DNA of 64,000 bases from Rhypophila decipiens (lineage: Eukaryota; Ascomycota; Sordariomycetes; Sordariales; Naviculisporaceae), in assembly GCA_033297075.1 (NCBI GenBank), contig MU858237.1, forward strand, positions 1 through 64,000, given 5' to 3'. Under the pieces are notes generated by a model. It did no database searches. It had not been told where the DNA came from and was given only the letters and a program-made list of their open reading frames with translations. Position 1 is the stretch's first letter; every line of letters begins with the position of its first letter. The position numbers and the translations under genes are program-made. This document shows positions 43,541 to 54,263 of this stretch, one piece after another.

Positions 43541-44664
43541 TTAGGACCTCACAAGAGTATAATCTCCCTGCACAGTAATCGAATCGTCAGGCTTATACGG
43601 CGCACACGTCTCGGTCTCATCCGAGAGATTCCCATCACAGTCGGTTAATGTACCCTTGGAACAGATCCAGACAGGCGTGAATCCAATCCTGCCAACCGTA
43701 CCAGCCGGCACGGTGAAGTCATACGTCACCGCCTTGGTCTCGGACCTCGCGAAGGTCATGCCTAATGTGGCTGTGATGATGCCTAGTGGGTCGCCAACTG
43801 ACAGCTCAAAAGTCGTGGACACCTCGATTGTCTGGTCGTAGCTGACTTGGATATCGGTATCTTTTGTGTATGGCCCGACGGTGCTGGTGATTATCATTGT
43901 GTTTTTGGTGACATAATAATACTTTTTGGGGCCACTTGGGGCGTATGAGTTAGGTTGCCAGCCTTCACATTCGACTTGGCGGCTGGTTAGGGAAGAAGAA
44001 GATGGGGTTCGCGGGCTGCCAACTGCTTTGGGAGGGATGATTGTTCCGTTGGCGTAGGTCAGGTAGAGAGAGCCGCCGCCGCTTCCTCCTGAGGCAGTGT
44101 TGAGGGAGCGGGGAGTGTGCCCGCCGATGGAGGGAGCTCTGACGGTGACACTGCCGATGGGTAGGCCAGCATCGGCACAGCCTTGCACGCCACAGCAGTA
44201 CTGCACCAGGAAGGTGTCCTGGAGCTGGATGGCCGGGTTCATGCAACCTGAGTCGGCGCGGCGGGCTACGATGGCGTTGCCGCACCCGGGGAGCTCAAGG
44301 CTGGAAGGGGAGCGGATGAGGATCCCGCCTGGCTCGCCGTCGCAGGGGACCGAGAGCATGTTGGCAAAGACTTCGTACTCGATGTTAGGGGCGGTGCCTT
44401 CTTTGAAACCGCCGCCGTCAAAGACTTTCTTGGTCTCGTATATGACGCACTCGGGGTCTGTAGTCGGCTTGTGAGCATTTATATCAAGATGGATCGCTAG
44501 ATACTTAGCTAAGGTAAGCAGTGGCATGTCTTACACTCGTTAGGGCCGGCGATCACGGATGATGGGCAGTCCCCGCACTCTTCGTCCTTGCACCAGCTCA
44601 GTACTTGAGCGAGAGTGACGGGTACGGCACCCAGAGCGAGGGAGAGAAGGGCCAGATTCTTCAT
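43541..44664 (-). CDS. Secreted Cys-rich protein with a beta-rich C-terminal domain
   Basis: The coding sequence is complement(join(43541..44457,44535..44664)), giving 348 residues, with a 77-nt intron. A signal peptide (MKNLALLSLALGAVPVTLA) is followed by a Cys-rich region of about 120 residues (for example WCKDEECGDC, GCADAG, QYCCGVQGC). A Ser/Pro-rich linker leads to a C-terminal domain of alternating polar and hydrophobic strands with VPAGTVGRIGFTPVW and several further Cys. I do not recognise the family with confidence. The C-terminal strand pattern recalls proteins of the aerolysin/ETX-MTX2 type, but that is only an impression. TATAAGT on the minus strand (44769-44775) is a possible promoter element 105 bases upstream. 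Probable role: an extracellular interaction or defence protein. No activity can be shown. Confidence 0.8.
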
Positions 44665-46082
44665 GGTTGGTGCTTGTGAGAGAATTTCCAAGGAAGACGT
44701 TGATGAATGGTGGTTGTTGTGTGGTGTCTGAGTATCCAAACAGAACATTACCTGGATGACAGCCTGATACTTATACCTACAAATCCGTCGTTCGTTGCCC
44801 TCACAGCTTCCAACGACGCTGCCCCTAGAAATCATGCGAGGGGCGTTGTGGTCTCTCATTACATCATCGAAGTCACCCGCTATGGTGCTGGTCTGGCTGG
44901 CCTTGGAGCCAAACTCATGATAGGAAGGAGAAATGCCATCTGACCGATGAAGAATCGAGAGATCAGTTAACAGGTAAGCCAAGCACTTGTGCCATGCTGA
45001 TCCCATGAAATGGGTGTATATGATCCTGTAGTTGGCTCATGATAGCCGTAGGAGAAAATCGGGAATTCTCGATGGGCTTCAAGAAATGCGATCAACGGGC
45101 AATTCCTCGGCGCGAAGACATATTGGGGATGACCAACAGCTGGACTCTTCCTTGGAAATAGTGAACGTTGGTAGCATGAAAGGATGGGATCTTCTTCCTT
45201 GACACCGGTGACAAGGAGTCACAGTGGCTGAATGAAAGAGTAGCAAAAGGGGAGCGGCGTGAGGTCACGGTGTACTGTGTCCATCGGGCTACTTGGCTGA
45301 AGATAGTTTCCCAGTTGTCGTATTCTTGCAGTAAGACTTGACCATCTGGATAGACGTCAACCCAGGGGGCCAGGAATGACGGGTTTACCTTTCCCTGTCT
45401 CCTGTTCTATTATGACAGCTCAAAGAGGCTAGACATCAATTTACGGTAAACTTGACTCTCGCTCATAGAATGATGTATATGGCCCTTACGGACTGGAAAG
45501 TTACACACGTTACGCTATGGAGACTGCTCCGACACAGAACCGGTCGACTTTGCCGAGTGAGCTATCACTGGGACTAACAAGCTGTTGGCGGCAAAACCAA
45601 CTGTTGGGCTGTATATGCTCAACGCCAAGGATAGCCCGAGTCCTCCTCCCACCCTAATTCACAGTATCCAGAACTTATTCTCACGCTCTGAGCACTACCT
45701 TCTGGTTATGGTGCACAGCGCCGCATCCGAGTGGTAGTTCGTGACGTCAAGGGAGGGTGAAGAACACCAGAGAAATGGAAAGCAGAAGCAAAGGTTATCG
45801 ACCTGGGAGAGACTCGGTTGCTGGATCATGACGACGAGACGTAAGAAAGGACTGTTGGGAGTGAGGATAGAGGAGATATCTTTTTTTGTCGAGCCATATG
45901 GTTGCCAAGTCATGAATAGAACTGCCCGACTCATCGAGGACAAATCTTATAAGTATCCGGGGTCCTCCCCAGGTAACTGGGCCACGATGGCAGCTCCAAA
46001 GCACAAGGAAGCAGCATCATTTCAATCACTCAGAACTTGAAGAAACCGCCCTTGTCAAACATATCCATTTTATTTCATAACC
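44665..46082. other. Intergenic region
   Basis: These 1.4 kb between divergently transcribed secreted-protein genes hold no supported gene. Confidence 0.45.
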
Positions 46083-46578
46083 ATGCACTACTCGGCGCCC
46101 TCTCTCGTGGGTCTCCTGACCGCAACGGGTCTGGCTTTGCCTAGCAACAATTGGGTCCATCACGGGACCAACGGCCTCATCCAAAGACAGGCCACAGAGA
46201 TCCCACCGACTTCACTGGTATGACTTGCACCACTACGACACCCCAGCAAGAAAAGAAAATGAAATGGGATCTGTTAACACCGATCTTCACTAGTACCTCA
46301 TCGAATGGTGGCCTGAAGGGTGCTACAGCGGCAACGGACAGACTCTGAACGGCGGCGAAGAGACACTCGGCGCCTGTGTCAATACCGAGTCTCTCTGGGA
46401 CGAAGCACCTCCCGATTCGGCTGCCGTCCGTTTTCTCTTCCCCGACGACGGCCGTAAGTACAAGTGGCGAATCTTCGGGACCAATGACTGCTCCGAGCAG
46501 CTTATGGAGGGTGATAAGGATGGTTGCATTAATGTATCTAAGTATCAGAGGGTTGGGGCTGTGATTGTGTATACTTGA
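46083..46578 (+). CDS. Small secreted cysteine-containing protein
   Basis: The coding sequence is join(46083..46217,46294..46578), giving 139 residues. The single intron (76 nt, GTATGA donor, TTAAC branch, CTAG acceptor) joins LYLIEWWPEGCYSGNG in phase. A signal peptide (MHYSAPSLVGLLTATGLALP) is followed by a mature protein of about 110 residues with four Cys (GCYSG, GACVN, NDCSE, DGCIN), a likely two-disulfide fold. A GTAAGT inside exon 2 (PDDGRKYKW) looks like a donor but reading through it is open. The family is unknown to me. Size, secretion and Cys number are those of effector-like or small extracellular proteins. Confidence 0.75.
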
Positions 46579-47500
46579 GCATTCATCCTTGGTGAAATTT
46601 GCGTCGATTGTTATTGTCAATACAGGGCATGCGTAGGTAGTTGTGGAAATGATAGTGGATGAGGTGACAGGACTGTAGTTGTCTCGTCCTCACGTTGGGG
46701 GGTCTCTGGTACCAGAAATAAAGTATTTTGTCTCGTTCCTGGCTGCTCTCTGCACGAGACATAGTTGCCGTGTCAATTCGCTCGCTCATTACTATCTTCC
46801 CACACGACTCCTTTCTTGATCGATACCCAAGTGCGCTCCGTCTGGGGGGTGGCATTGTGCCAGAGGACCTTGATAACAAACACATATAGAGCGCCGGGTC
46901 TCCCTATTGACTTCTCCTGGTCGTTTATGTGGCTCTGTAAACGGAAGCGACGGCAGCGGTTCGGTGGCGGCTGAATTGGACGAGGGAACCAACAGATGCG
47001 GATCTTTCCCATTCCAGCTTCTGCTGCTCCCATCCTGTATCAGTTGGATCCTCACTTCATCTCATTTAGGCAGGCAGAGCCAAGCCGTTGGTTCAGTGTC
47101 TCATTATGTGCCGTAGCTGCCTTGATTCGCCTGTCATCGTAACTTTGGGCGCATAAGGCTACGCCTGACAGTTGTCACAAATGACGTCAAGCATTGTCGA
47201 CCCGTGAGTACAGCGTTACATGTAAATGTTTGTTGGTGATGAGTCGGTCTTGGCTCACGTATTTCTTCTTTTTACTCCGTACACGTACATACATTTCACT
47301 CGCCAGCAAATGCCGTTAAAACCCATCACGATGGTTTCGCCGACTCTTGTAACTTGTAAGAAAGCGACTGACTCGGTTTCTTGCCGACTCCCTTTCGACA
47401 ATTCGACTTGCCTCAAATAAGTCCTTGACGCACATCTCCACCGCCTTCAATCACCCAACACTCAGCAGCCCAAAAAAAGCAGAATTGTTTCTCATCAAAG
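46579..47500. other. Intergenic region
   Basis: These 922 bases hold no supported gene. The last 80 bases are a leader with CA/CAA-rich sequence before the ATG at 47501. Confidence 0.45.
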
Positions 47501-48550
47501 ATGCCGACTGCTCGAATTACTACAGCTTTCTGGCTGTCTTCATTGTTCTTGCGGGTATCAGCTGCTGACAACTCCAACTATTACGACGAAGTTCTCTCCC
47601 ATCCTCCCAACGAGACCCGGGCCATCAGCTTCAAAGCCTTTCCCGAAGACCCCGACTGGGGTGATAGCTCATGGACATGGCGTAAGTTTGTCTTCTGCTG
47701 CGTCGAGAGAAAGGAAGATTTTCTTAACTGACACTCGTTTGGTCACGAAGGCGTGAATATCACCGACGTACCGCTACCCAACGAGAAGATAACCTACCCT
47801 CAAGCAAAGGACGGGTCACCCGACTCCCGCGGCATCGTCGTGACCTACGACCTGGTATGGCCTGAGGGGGGTGTCCTGTCCGAAACACTGTCACGAGACG
47901 CTCCCCACCTCTGCGCTGCCGTCCCTATCATGGTTAGCCGCCTTCCCAACGTGACCAACGCGTGGCCCCAAGACAACACCGAATCGCCCGACTGCGCCCC
48001 GGTTCTCGGCAAAGCTTGCGTCGACGCCATCCTGGAGACCGCCGCCAAGAGTAATGACGAGTCCATGGATGTCGCGTGCCGGCTCGGTACATCGTGGGAT
48101 CTGCTGCCAGAATGCAAAGACGTGCTATATGAAGAAGCAAGGCCGGTGCAGGATTGGGGTAGTCGAGATGGCTGGATTGGCTCCATCACGCGCGGAATCA
48201 TGCCACTGGGAAGCGGCGAGACCATCAACAATGGCCAGATGAATTATGTCTACGACGGCAAGAACACCTCGTCTCTTTACGAGTCGGCGGTTAATATGCT
48301 TCATATTTTGCTGCTACATTCTACACCGCCGACCTTGAACGTGTCAGCGAGGGAGCCGTTCCTGGGCTGTATGAGAGTCAAGACGGACAAGTTGCCTGTG
48401 CGGGACGATGCCGCCGAAGACGCCAACGGGGAGGGCGAGGATCAGCAACAAGGTGGAGGCGATAGTGCTGCTCCCTATGGTGCTCAAGCCAATTTAATGG
48501 CCGCTGGGGGTGCCTTTATTTTGGCCATGATCATGGGATTAAGACTCTGA
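47501..48550 (+). CDS. Secreted protein with probable GPI anchor
   Basis: The coding sequence is join(47501..47681,47751..48550), giving 326 residues, with a 69-nt intron. A signal peptide (FWLSSLFLRVSA) and a C-terminal hydrophobic tail (ANLMAAGGAFILAMIMGLRL) preceded by a Gly/Ser/Ala/Gln spacer indicate a GPI-anchored cell-surface protein. N-glycosylation sites occur at NET, NIT, NVT, NTS and NVS. Six or more Cys are spread through the middle (HLCAA, DCAP, ACVD, ACRL, PECKD, GCMR). The acidic stretch before the tail (DDAAEDANGEGEDQQQ) is a typical low-complexity stalk. I do not recognise a catalytic motif. Possible roles are wall structure or signalling at the surface. Confidence 0.78.
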
Positions 48551-49296
48551 TTTATGGAAGCTGGTTTTTGGAGGATTTTGAGCAGAGAACTTCGGGGATG
48601 AAACAAACATATCTTTGGATATAAATTCTTTCAATAGCATTTTCACCAGATCAGGCCCATAGGTGGTTTCGAACCTCCTCACATCCGAGGCAGGTCTAGG
48701 CCCGTCAAATATGTTTGGGTAAGCTTTCTTGATCCTACTATACCGGTAGTAGTAATGAGCATGGAGCATCAAGTGTTCGAAATAAAGCATCGCGTTCGGT
48801 CGTTATTATTAGTACTTCGAATTAACCGAGGTAGTTTATGACCATAGAGGTGACGTTATTATTGAGTTCGCAGTTTCATGATTCATCCCAAACTGGGCAA
48901 ATTCCCAATTCGTTATAATATCCCGTATATATCCCCGTATATGCAACCGTATCCCGCCGTTGGCATTCTCATCAAATATGTCTTACCACACTGTACTGCA
49001 GTGAAACCTCCAACTTGTGAATTCCCATATTGTTGCCCCTTGATTTACCATGCCATAGAGGTCCTTAAAGCCATCAATCGCCATTAAAAACCCTCGCACT
49101 GCCAGCCCATCACGCTATGGGACCTGTACTGAGTCTTTCGACACCTTTAGGCTCAACTCGGTCCCTTAATCCCTTCCTACCTACCCCTTACCAGTACTTC
49201 CATTCTCATCATTGCTTCCCCCTTACCACTGCTCCTCACTCCTCACTTCCCGCCAAATTTCCCAGAGGTAAGGAAGTCTGCGTCAACTGGACTGGA
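48551..49296. other. Intergenic region between convergent genes
   Basis: These 746 bases hold no supported gene. A stretch at about 48655-48720 contains a T-loop-like word on the minus strand, but no full tRNA cloverleaf can be drawn. AT-rich GTATAT words near 48920-48950 are simple sequence. Confidence 0.4.
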
Positions 49297-52017
49297 TTAA
49301 ACAAGGTACATCTTGTCAAACCCAACAACGGACCAGGTCCCTTTAGCCGTGTCGAGCGTGAGGTTCGTGCCGACGGTTTTGCCGCCCCGCAGAGCGCCCG
49401 CTTCGACTTTGCCGTCGCCCACGGGTCGCGTGAGGTGGTTATCGCCCGCGTTGATGGAAAAGTTGCCCAGGGGGAGGTCCAAGTTGTTGCGTGTTGCTAT
49501 TGTTGGGGCTCCTATATCATAATATCATTGTTCCAAGGTTAGGCACGTTGCTTTTCTTAGGGTAAGCACAGCACAGCTGCACAGGGCCCAATGAAACATG
49601 ATGTTGACCACACGATGGCCAATCCAAACAGGCATGTTCTTTTGTGATGAATCAGGTGAGGAGAAAAAGAAGGGTAATACAAACCAAAGTACTCGGCCCT
49701 CGCAGATTTCTCCCCAACAGTCAAGATAAAGTACCCGCGGTAGTAGCCTTCCTGCCAGTGCACTTCATCGTTCCTGTCGATGGGCTGCTGGGAATTCTTG
49801 TTCGCCGTGGAGATGGGGCCGCCTGCGCCGCCGGAACTGACGGCTGTGCCGGCGAATTCTACCCCGATGGCGCCTTGGCCTGTTGCCTTGTCGTAGGGTT
49901 TCGTTCCGAGCCAGGCTAGGTCTGCTACCTGTTTTGGGATGGCATGGTTAGTACCTATCTTTGTGGCAGTGTAGGAAGATGAATAATGACGAATACCCAG
50001 TTCTGATGGTTGTCCTGCAACGTGAAAAGCCGTGTTAGTGACACTCAGCTGTGTTGGCTTGTTGATGACAACTTACCCCTGAAAGAAACACATTGTTCCC
50101 GATATTGTTGTCATACAAGTGCTTGAGCGTCCTGTTGCGGTTGGCGATGTATCCCTTGTTTAAAGACATCAACAGTCGGTCTTTGAGCCATCACCCACGC
50201 CATATCGCTCTACAAGAAAGAAGCAACTCACATCCCAAGCGTCGGTACTCATCCCCCCATCAGCGCCCAAGATTCTCGAAAAGATGATCTGGTTGCCGAT
50301 GACTCGCCAGGTAGCCCCTCTCTTGGCCGAGTTGCTCAGTTCCCGGTAAAACCACTTCTCTTGACGGGGCCCCATGAGCGAGCGGGAAGCCTCGTCCCGG
50401 ATCAGGGGGATATACTTTTCGTTCCAACCCAGGCCTGTGATGCTTCTGTCGTAGTTGCGTGTGTCGATAATAATTAGGTCAAGGAGCTTGCCCATCTGGA
50501 AGGAGCGCCAGATACGGAGGTTGTCGTCTAGGTCGACTTGGCTGATAGGGAACATGTGAGCTATCATTGCCATGTTATACTTGCAGAGGTTTTACTTGAG
50601 AATACAAAGTACGACAGGTAGGGCATGACTCACCGAATGGGCATCCATTCAAAGTAGGCACGGACGGCATTCATCTTGCGCTGGTCGACGCTGACTTGAA
50701 TTCCGTCTTTGCGGAACGAGTCCTCGGTATTGTTCATGTTGGAAAAGCCGTCTCTGTAGCCGTTGTTTGCGAACTCTTTATGAATGTCAGCACTCTGATC
50801 GAACACGGTACAGCCGAGGGGGCGGTACATGGCAATATCAAGAAGCATTTTAAGGGCGTAACATACCATGATCATCCCAGGTGGTGATCCAAGCAAAGTC
50901 CTGTGCCAGAAGCTGAAGATCCGGATCTGAACGGTACTGTATCGGGAAGTTAGCTCCACACCTGGCCTCTTACCAGGCCGTCAGATATTGGAAAGTACGG
51001 TCATACCTGGCCATGTCTGGTTCGGTAATCCAAGAGGCTGAAAAGCTCCCTCGGGGGGCTGTGAGCGCGGGGACCGCCTTGGTTCCCTTCATAGATGTAA
51101 TCGCCCAGATGGATCTGCGAATTTGTCAAGTCAAAAGACGAGCTGGCGAAACTTCTCACGTTTGTACTTACCACGTATTCGTGCTTGTCCTTACGGGCAG
51201 CATTACCGTATGCGTTGAAATAGCCCTTGGCTGGACATAAAGTCAGTGACTCTTACAGGTGGGTAATACATCGTAGAAGGCTGGCTCACGGTAATTTGAG
51301 CAGGAAAAGACCGCAAACTTCATCTCCTTGAGATCATAGTCGGCAGTCGGCGACGTCTTGGTCCTGCCCACGGGACTGGCTTTGGCCGAATCACACACAT
51401 TAAACTGGTAATTGTATGTCTTGTATGCCTGCAACCCTTTGGCCTCGACCTATACTAAAGTCAGTACATGAGCCCGTCTCGATAGATGAAAAGGGGGGAC
51501 GAACCTTGACGGTAAAGTCGATATCACTGGTCGTGTAGGCCTTCCCCTGGGCAACGACGGTGTCCTTGGTCGCTGGCTCCCAGACCTTCCACTGCACGCA
51601 GATGGGGTTCGCGTCGGCCTGGATGTACTTTTCCGTCTCGTGGTTATACAAGTCAACCGTCCCTGACACGGTCACATTGCTCGGGTCCGAGGCAGCACTT
51701 GGTGCAATACGGGTCCAGAGGATCACACTGTCCGGATATGGATCACCTGGAGTTGTGTGAGGTCAGTTGTCAAGCATAACAGCAAGTCGCGAGGTAATAC
51801 AAAACGCACCGCTGGCGACGCCATGGGTAAAGTTGAGATCTGACGGGGCGTATGGGGCAGCCCCGCGCTTATAACTGCGATGCGAGATGATGTGAATGTC
51901 AAGGCCCATATTCACATGACGGGGTGAAGGGCTGTGGTAGTTGATGTTCCCATCGAATGAGGCAGTGACCAGGCCGATGGAAGACCCAACGGCCCAGGCC
52001 ATATAGTAGCTTCTCAT
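49297..52017 (-). CDS. PhoD-like secreted alkaline phosphatase/phosphodiesterase
   Basis: Twelve exons, from high to low coordinate: 52017..51810, 51746..51505, 51449..51290, 51230..51172, 51114..51007, 50936..50867, 50775..50634, 50541..50232, 50154..50077, 50014..49997, 49928..49685 and 49511..49297, giving 617 residues. Exon 10 is an 18-nt micro-exon (DNHQNW) and the last intron is 173 nt. The protein has an N-terminal signal, an N-terminal PhoD domain (LNFTHGVASGDPYPDSVILWTR pattern in part) and the metallophosphatase core: FAVFSCSNY, IHLGDYIYE, TWDDHEFANN and LSGDNHQNW. These hold the metal ligands of the PhoD family, and the Cys in FSCSNY matches the family's metal-binding Cys. It releases phosphate from mono- or diesters, usually with Ca and Fe. 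TATAAAT on the minus strand (52157-52163) is a promoter candidate 140 bases upstream. Confidence 0.9.
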
Positions 52018-53300
52018 GGCCCAGAACAGCCAGTTTCTGGACAAAGAAGACGTGAATAGGAAGCAGAGAAGGAAGCGGTGAGGATGAAAACCGAGCGTGG
52101 GTTCTGCTCAGTAGGAGGTTAGAAAGAGTGCAGTGTCACACGGTCAAGGCACCGCCATTTATATGTATGAAAATCTGCACGGGGTATGATGGCCATATTA
52201 CGTAGTTTGGGTTCCACGGAGACCACAGATGGGTCATCTTATAACATCTGTCGTGGTGTGCGGATGGTTATTTGCATCTTCCTCTCGACGTTGGCCGTGT
52301 TGGTCACGTCACACTCAACCCAGCACTCGAGTGTTCCACGTGCAAATATAACCGGTTAGTCCTACAAGTTACATCGCAAATGCAAAATGAAGCGCACTCC
52401 ATGTTACGAAGAGTTGGTCGCCACGGGCTGCTCGTATCCATGATTTAATGGCTTTCGCGGGATATCAGTTGTATTCAAAACCTATGCAACAGACTGTATT
52501 CTGCCCTGGTATAGGACCTTCCCGTTGGGGTCACACATGGACTATACGATGATCGATGGGATAGCTATCCGATTAGCCTGTGTTGCCCAATGCGGCCCGC
52601 CGTTGTAGCCACGAGGGGTCGAATAAGTGGTCATGAGAACCTGGCGGATGTGAACCAGATCTCAAGAGCAGCCCTTGATGTGCATGCACAGTAGTATGCA
52701 ACGGCAACGGGCGTAATGCGACCTTAGGTCTGAATGCCGAAAACGTGAAGGCACCGAGACTACCGATTGGACCCGGCCGAAAAAAGGGGCTTGCATATCC
52801 GTTGATCTTGACATGAGGAGAGTGCGAATGAAAGTCGTTGAATTTCTTGCATCATACCAAAACACAAAAAAGATCGTCCTTTTAAACTGCCTTGAGATTT
52901 TTGCATTGCTATCTTGGACCAGCTTGTGCCGGTAAGGTTCAGGCTGAGTTGCACAGAGTCCTCGAAAGGCGCATGTTAGTTGCAGCGTCATGAACGAACG
53001 GTAAACTGCTAATTATTTCCAGTTACCATGGATACTGCTGTGGTACAGGGCAATGTCAACTTGTAACCAGGGCGGGGACCTTTATGTGTAATCATATGTA
53101 GTAAGCTAAATACCATGGAGGCATTCGGCAGCTCGCATTCAGGACTGGTGTACATGTATGTACCGCAATTTCAGGGTAAAAACTTAGCCGGGATTAGTCC
53201 CGTACTCTACTTGTTGGGATGAGGGTAAGATGCCCTTGTGTGTTTGTGTGATGATCATAACGCTCCCAGTTGCGTCTGTTGATTTGTCTCAAAGAGGTAG
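52018..53300. other. Intergenic region
   Basis: About 1.3 kb without a supported gene. A TATA candidate for the PhoD gene (52157-52163) is the only feature noted. Confidence 0.45.
52157..52163 (-). promoter_or_regulatory. TATA-box candidate for the PhoD-like gene
   Basis: TATAAAT on the minus strand, about 140 bases upstream of the start at 52017. Sequence match only. Confidence 0.35.
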
Positions 53301-53945
53301 CTAGGTTGGGTACCGCACAATTGACCACGCCAAGCCAGCAGCCTTCCGCACCTTTTCCGCCGCAATCAACCCCATTATCTTCACATGAGCTTCTGGCATA
53401 TATTTCGGCAACCCCACAAATTGCACCGGCTCCGGCTTCTTCGTCCCTAACTTTCCCTCAAGGTCCCGTTCGGCGTACCTGGCTTCAAGTCCTGCTTGTG
53501 CATGTTCAAAAGGATGAAGAGCTCAAAGACACGAGTCATGACTGGTTTCTCAGGGAACCACATTCCACTGACATCGTAATAGTCATGAGGTCCCGGAGAA
53601 GTGACTGCATTGTTTGGGAAGTTATAAGTGAAGAGGCGCCCGCCGAGTTGATGTCGTACTCAATGTCGAATTCCTGGACTTCCATCCCTATTTGTGAGAG
53701 ACCATTCACCGCTTCATGATCGGGTTCATTCCAACCGGAACAATCGCTCCTATATGAGCGGCTTTGGCGGTGATAAATGCATCATGGCCGCAGAATATTG
53801 GCCTTTGCGTGTCTCTCTTGAGGCCTAGTGACAGTGTTGTGGCTGGCTTAAAAGCGACGCAGCTATCTGCAGCTCTTGGCATCGACGAATGATTGCCACG
53901 AAGAACATGAAGTGGCTGCAAGTCTAGACCGTGGAATATCTTCAA
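53301..53945 (-). pseudogene. Broken gene of unknown family
   Basis: Protein-like sequence can be followed on the minus strand by changing frame about three times. It starts with an open frame from 53945 (ending IVPVGMNP near 53715), passes to HEAVNGLSQIGMEVQEF and DIEYDINSAG (to about 53638), then to RLFTYNFPNNAVTSPGPHDYY and VMTRVFELFILLNMH (to a stop at 53447-53449), then to PEPVQFVGLPKYMPEAH and AAEKVRKAAGLAWSIVRY, ending at 53301. Each junction needs a one- or two-base shift, and the intervals are too short for introns. The composition in each chosen frame is protein-like, but I cannot identify the family. Confidence 0.5.
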
Positions 53946-54263
53946 GCTCAGAGTCTAGACTGTGAACTATCTTTGACCTCAGCTGCTCCACGTTCGGAAC
54001 CCCCTCATTCAGCTACGCCCATTCGCGTCAGGCCCAAAATGAGAGCAGCTGCATGCTCACTGCCCGCCGCAGTGTGTATCCGGCAATGCTGAAAGAGTAG
54101 CCAACGGCGCTTGACAGTGCCGACTACAGAGACATGTTCGTTGTTTTGGCAAAAATATTTATATCGGTTCTTTCGCCTACGATAACCTCTGCTGTCCTGG
54201 TCGAGATCGTAGCACTTCATCCAATTTGGAACCTGGAAACCAAGAAACTTTTCAGAAGCCATC
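53946..54263. other. Promoter region of the beta-rich protein gene
   Basis: These 318 bases lie between a relic and the ATG at 54264. No gene is supported. The word CTAGAC recurs near 53925 and 53955. Confidence 0.4.

Noticed and set aside
48655..48725. tRNA-like segment with a T-loop-like word on the minus strand
   Set aside because: Acceptor and anticodon stems cannot be paired into a cloverleaf.
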